From Ornithinimicrobium sp. (lineage in GTDB: Bacteria > Actinomycetota > Actinomycetes > Actinomycetales > Dermatophilaceae), in contig JASKZT010000334.1 of the NCBI GenBank assembly GCA_030145965.1, positions 1-5,418 of the forward strand: a stretch of DNA of 5,418 nt, in the 5' to 3' direction. Of the stretch, positions 5,085 through 5,418 are shown piece after piece. Made by a program: the position numbers and the translations under genes. The notes beneath the pieces are model-generated. The model was not told the DNA's origin. It worked only from the letters and a program-made list of their open reading frames with translations, and ran no database searches. Position 1 is the stretch's first letter. The number at the start of each line of letters is the position of its first letter.

Positions 5085-5418
5085 TCAGTCCCGGGGTACG
5101 TCGCCCCGCCAGGCACCGGTCTCGGTGCCGCGGGCCTCGATGAACTCCTTGAAGCGCTTGGCGTCGCCCTTCACGCGGCGGTCGTCGACGCCGACGGCGG
5201 CACCAACCTTCTCGACCAGGCCCTCGGGGTCCCAGTCCATCTGGATCGTGACCCGGGTGATGGTGTCGTCGATCTTGTGGAAGGTGACGACGCCGGCCTG
5301 CTTGAGGTCGCCGCCGACCGTGGTCCAGGCGATGCGCTCCTCGGGGTGCTGCTCGGTGATCTCGGTGTCGAACTCCCGGGTGACGCCGCCGACCTCGACC
5401 CTCCAGTGGTTGCGGGTG
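5085..5418 (-). CDS. SRPBCC-fold (polyketide cyclase/START-like) protein, C-terminal part
   Basis: The stop TGA reads at 5087-5085 on the minus strand and the frame stays open to the right edge, giving the last 110 residues; the start is outside the window. The sequence contains TRNHWRVEVGGVTREFDTEI, then TEQHPEERIAWTTVGG, a VVTFHKIDDTITRVTIQMDW strand pair, and a C-terminal helix with VKGDAKRFKEFIEARG followed by TETGAWRGDVPRD. Alternating beta strands (a gene-product 'HPEERIAW' turn, then TRVTxxxxW) closed by a long helix with RFKxFIE are typical of the SRPBCC/START-like helix-grip fold, cyclase/dehydrase-type subfamily, which binds hydrophobic ligands in a deep cavity. The ligand and reaction cannot be told from the sequence. 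No signal peptide can be judged because the N terminus is missing. The gene converges on the DoxX-like gene, with the hairpin at 5028-5074 between them. Confidence 0.85.
   Translation of the reverse strand, partial: TRNHWRVEVGGVTREFDTEITEQHPEERIAWTTVGGDLKQAGVVTFHKIDDTITRVTIQMDWDPEGLVEKVGAAVGVDDRRVKGDAKRFKEFIEARGTETGAWRGDVPRD

Overview
The window is very GC-rich, with strong G/C bias at third codon positions. Together with TANNNT-type -10 boxes placed directly against start codons, this points to a high-GC actinobacterium. Order Micrococcales is a plausible guess, but nothing in the window proves it. It reads as ordinary chromosomal DNA: I found no transposase, integrase, CRISPR array, tRNA or rRNA, and base composition does not shift along the window.

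Layout, left to right: (1) the C-terminal end of a DUF72/YecE-family protein (+, 1-168). (2) A small, very acidic, probably disordered protein of 75 residues (+, 255-482). (3) A YfcE/MJ0936-type metallophosphoesterase (-, 427-999), which overlaps the end of the small gene tail to tail by 56 bp. (4) A secreted zinc metallopeptidase with HEYGH and ELEAD motifs (+, 1130-2347). (5) A strong hairpin after it (2377-2401). (6) A BCCT-family transporter with the intact betaine aromatic box and the GMGIG motif (+, 2532-4538). (7) A DoxX-like four-helix membrane protein (+, 4560-4994). (8) A long hairpin between converging genes (5028-5074). (9) The C-terminal part of an SRPBCC-fold protein (-, 5085 to the right edge).

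The genes do not form an obvious single pathway. The BCCT carrier is the clearest function: sodium-coupled uptake of glycine betaine or a related compatible solute under osmotic stress. The DoxX-like gene starts 22 bases after the BCCT stop codon but carries its own promoter-like box, so it may be transcribed both by read-through and independently. The metallopeptidase is separated from the carrier by a hairpin and appears to be its own unit.

The most coherent pattern in the window is regulatory. Three genes (255+, 999-, 4560+) share the layout TANNNT, exactly six bases, ATG, with no Shine-Dalgarno sequence, as expected for leaderless mRNAs. The protease and BCCT genes instead carry clear Shine-Dalgarno sequences. 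Two of the three leaderless promoters also sit inside or beside perfect inverted repeats. I do not see a convincing previously undescribed system. The best leads are these palindromic promoters, the disordered small protein with its antisense overlap, and the acidic C-terminal tail of the BCCT carrier.
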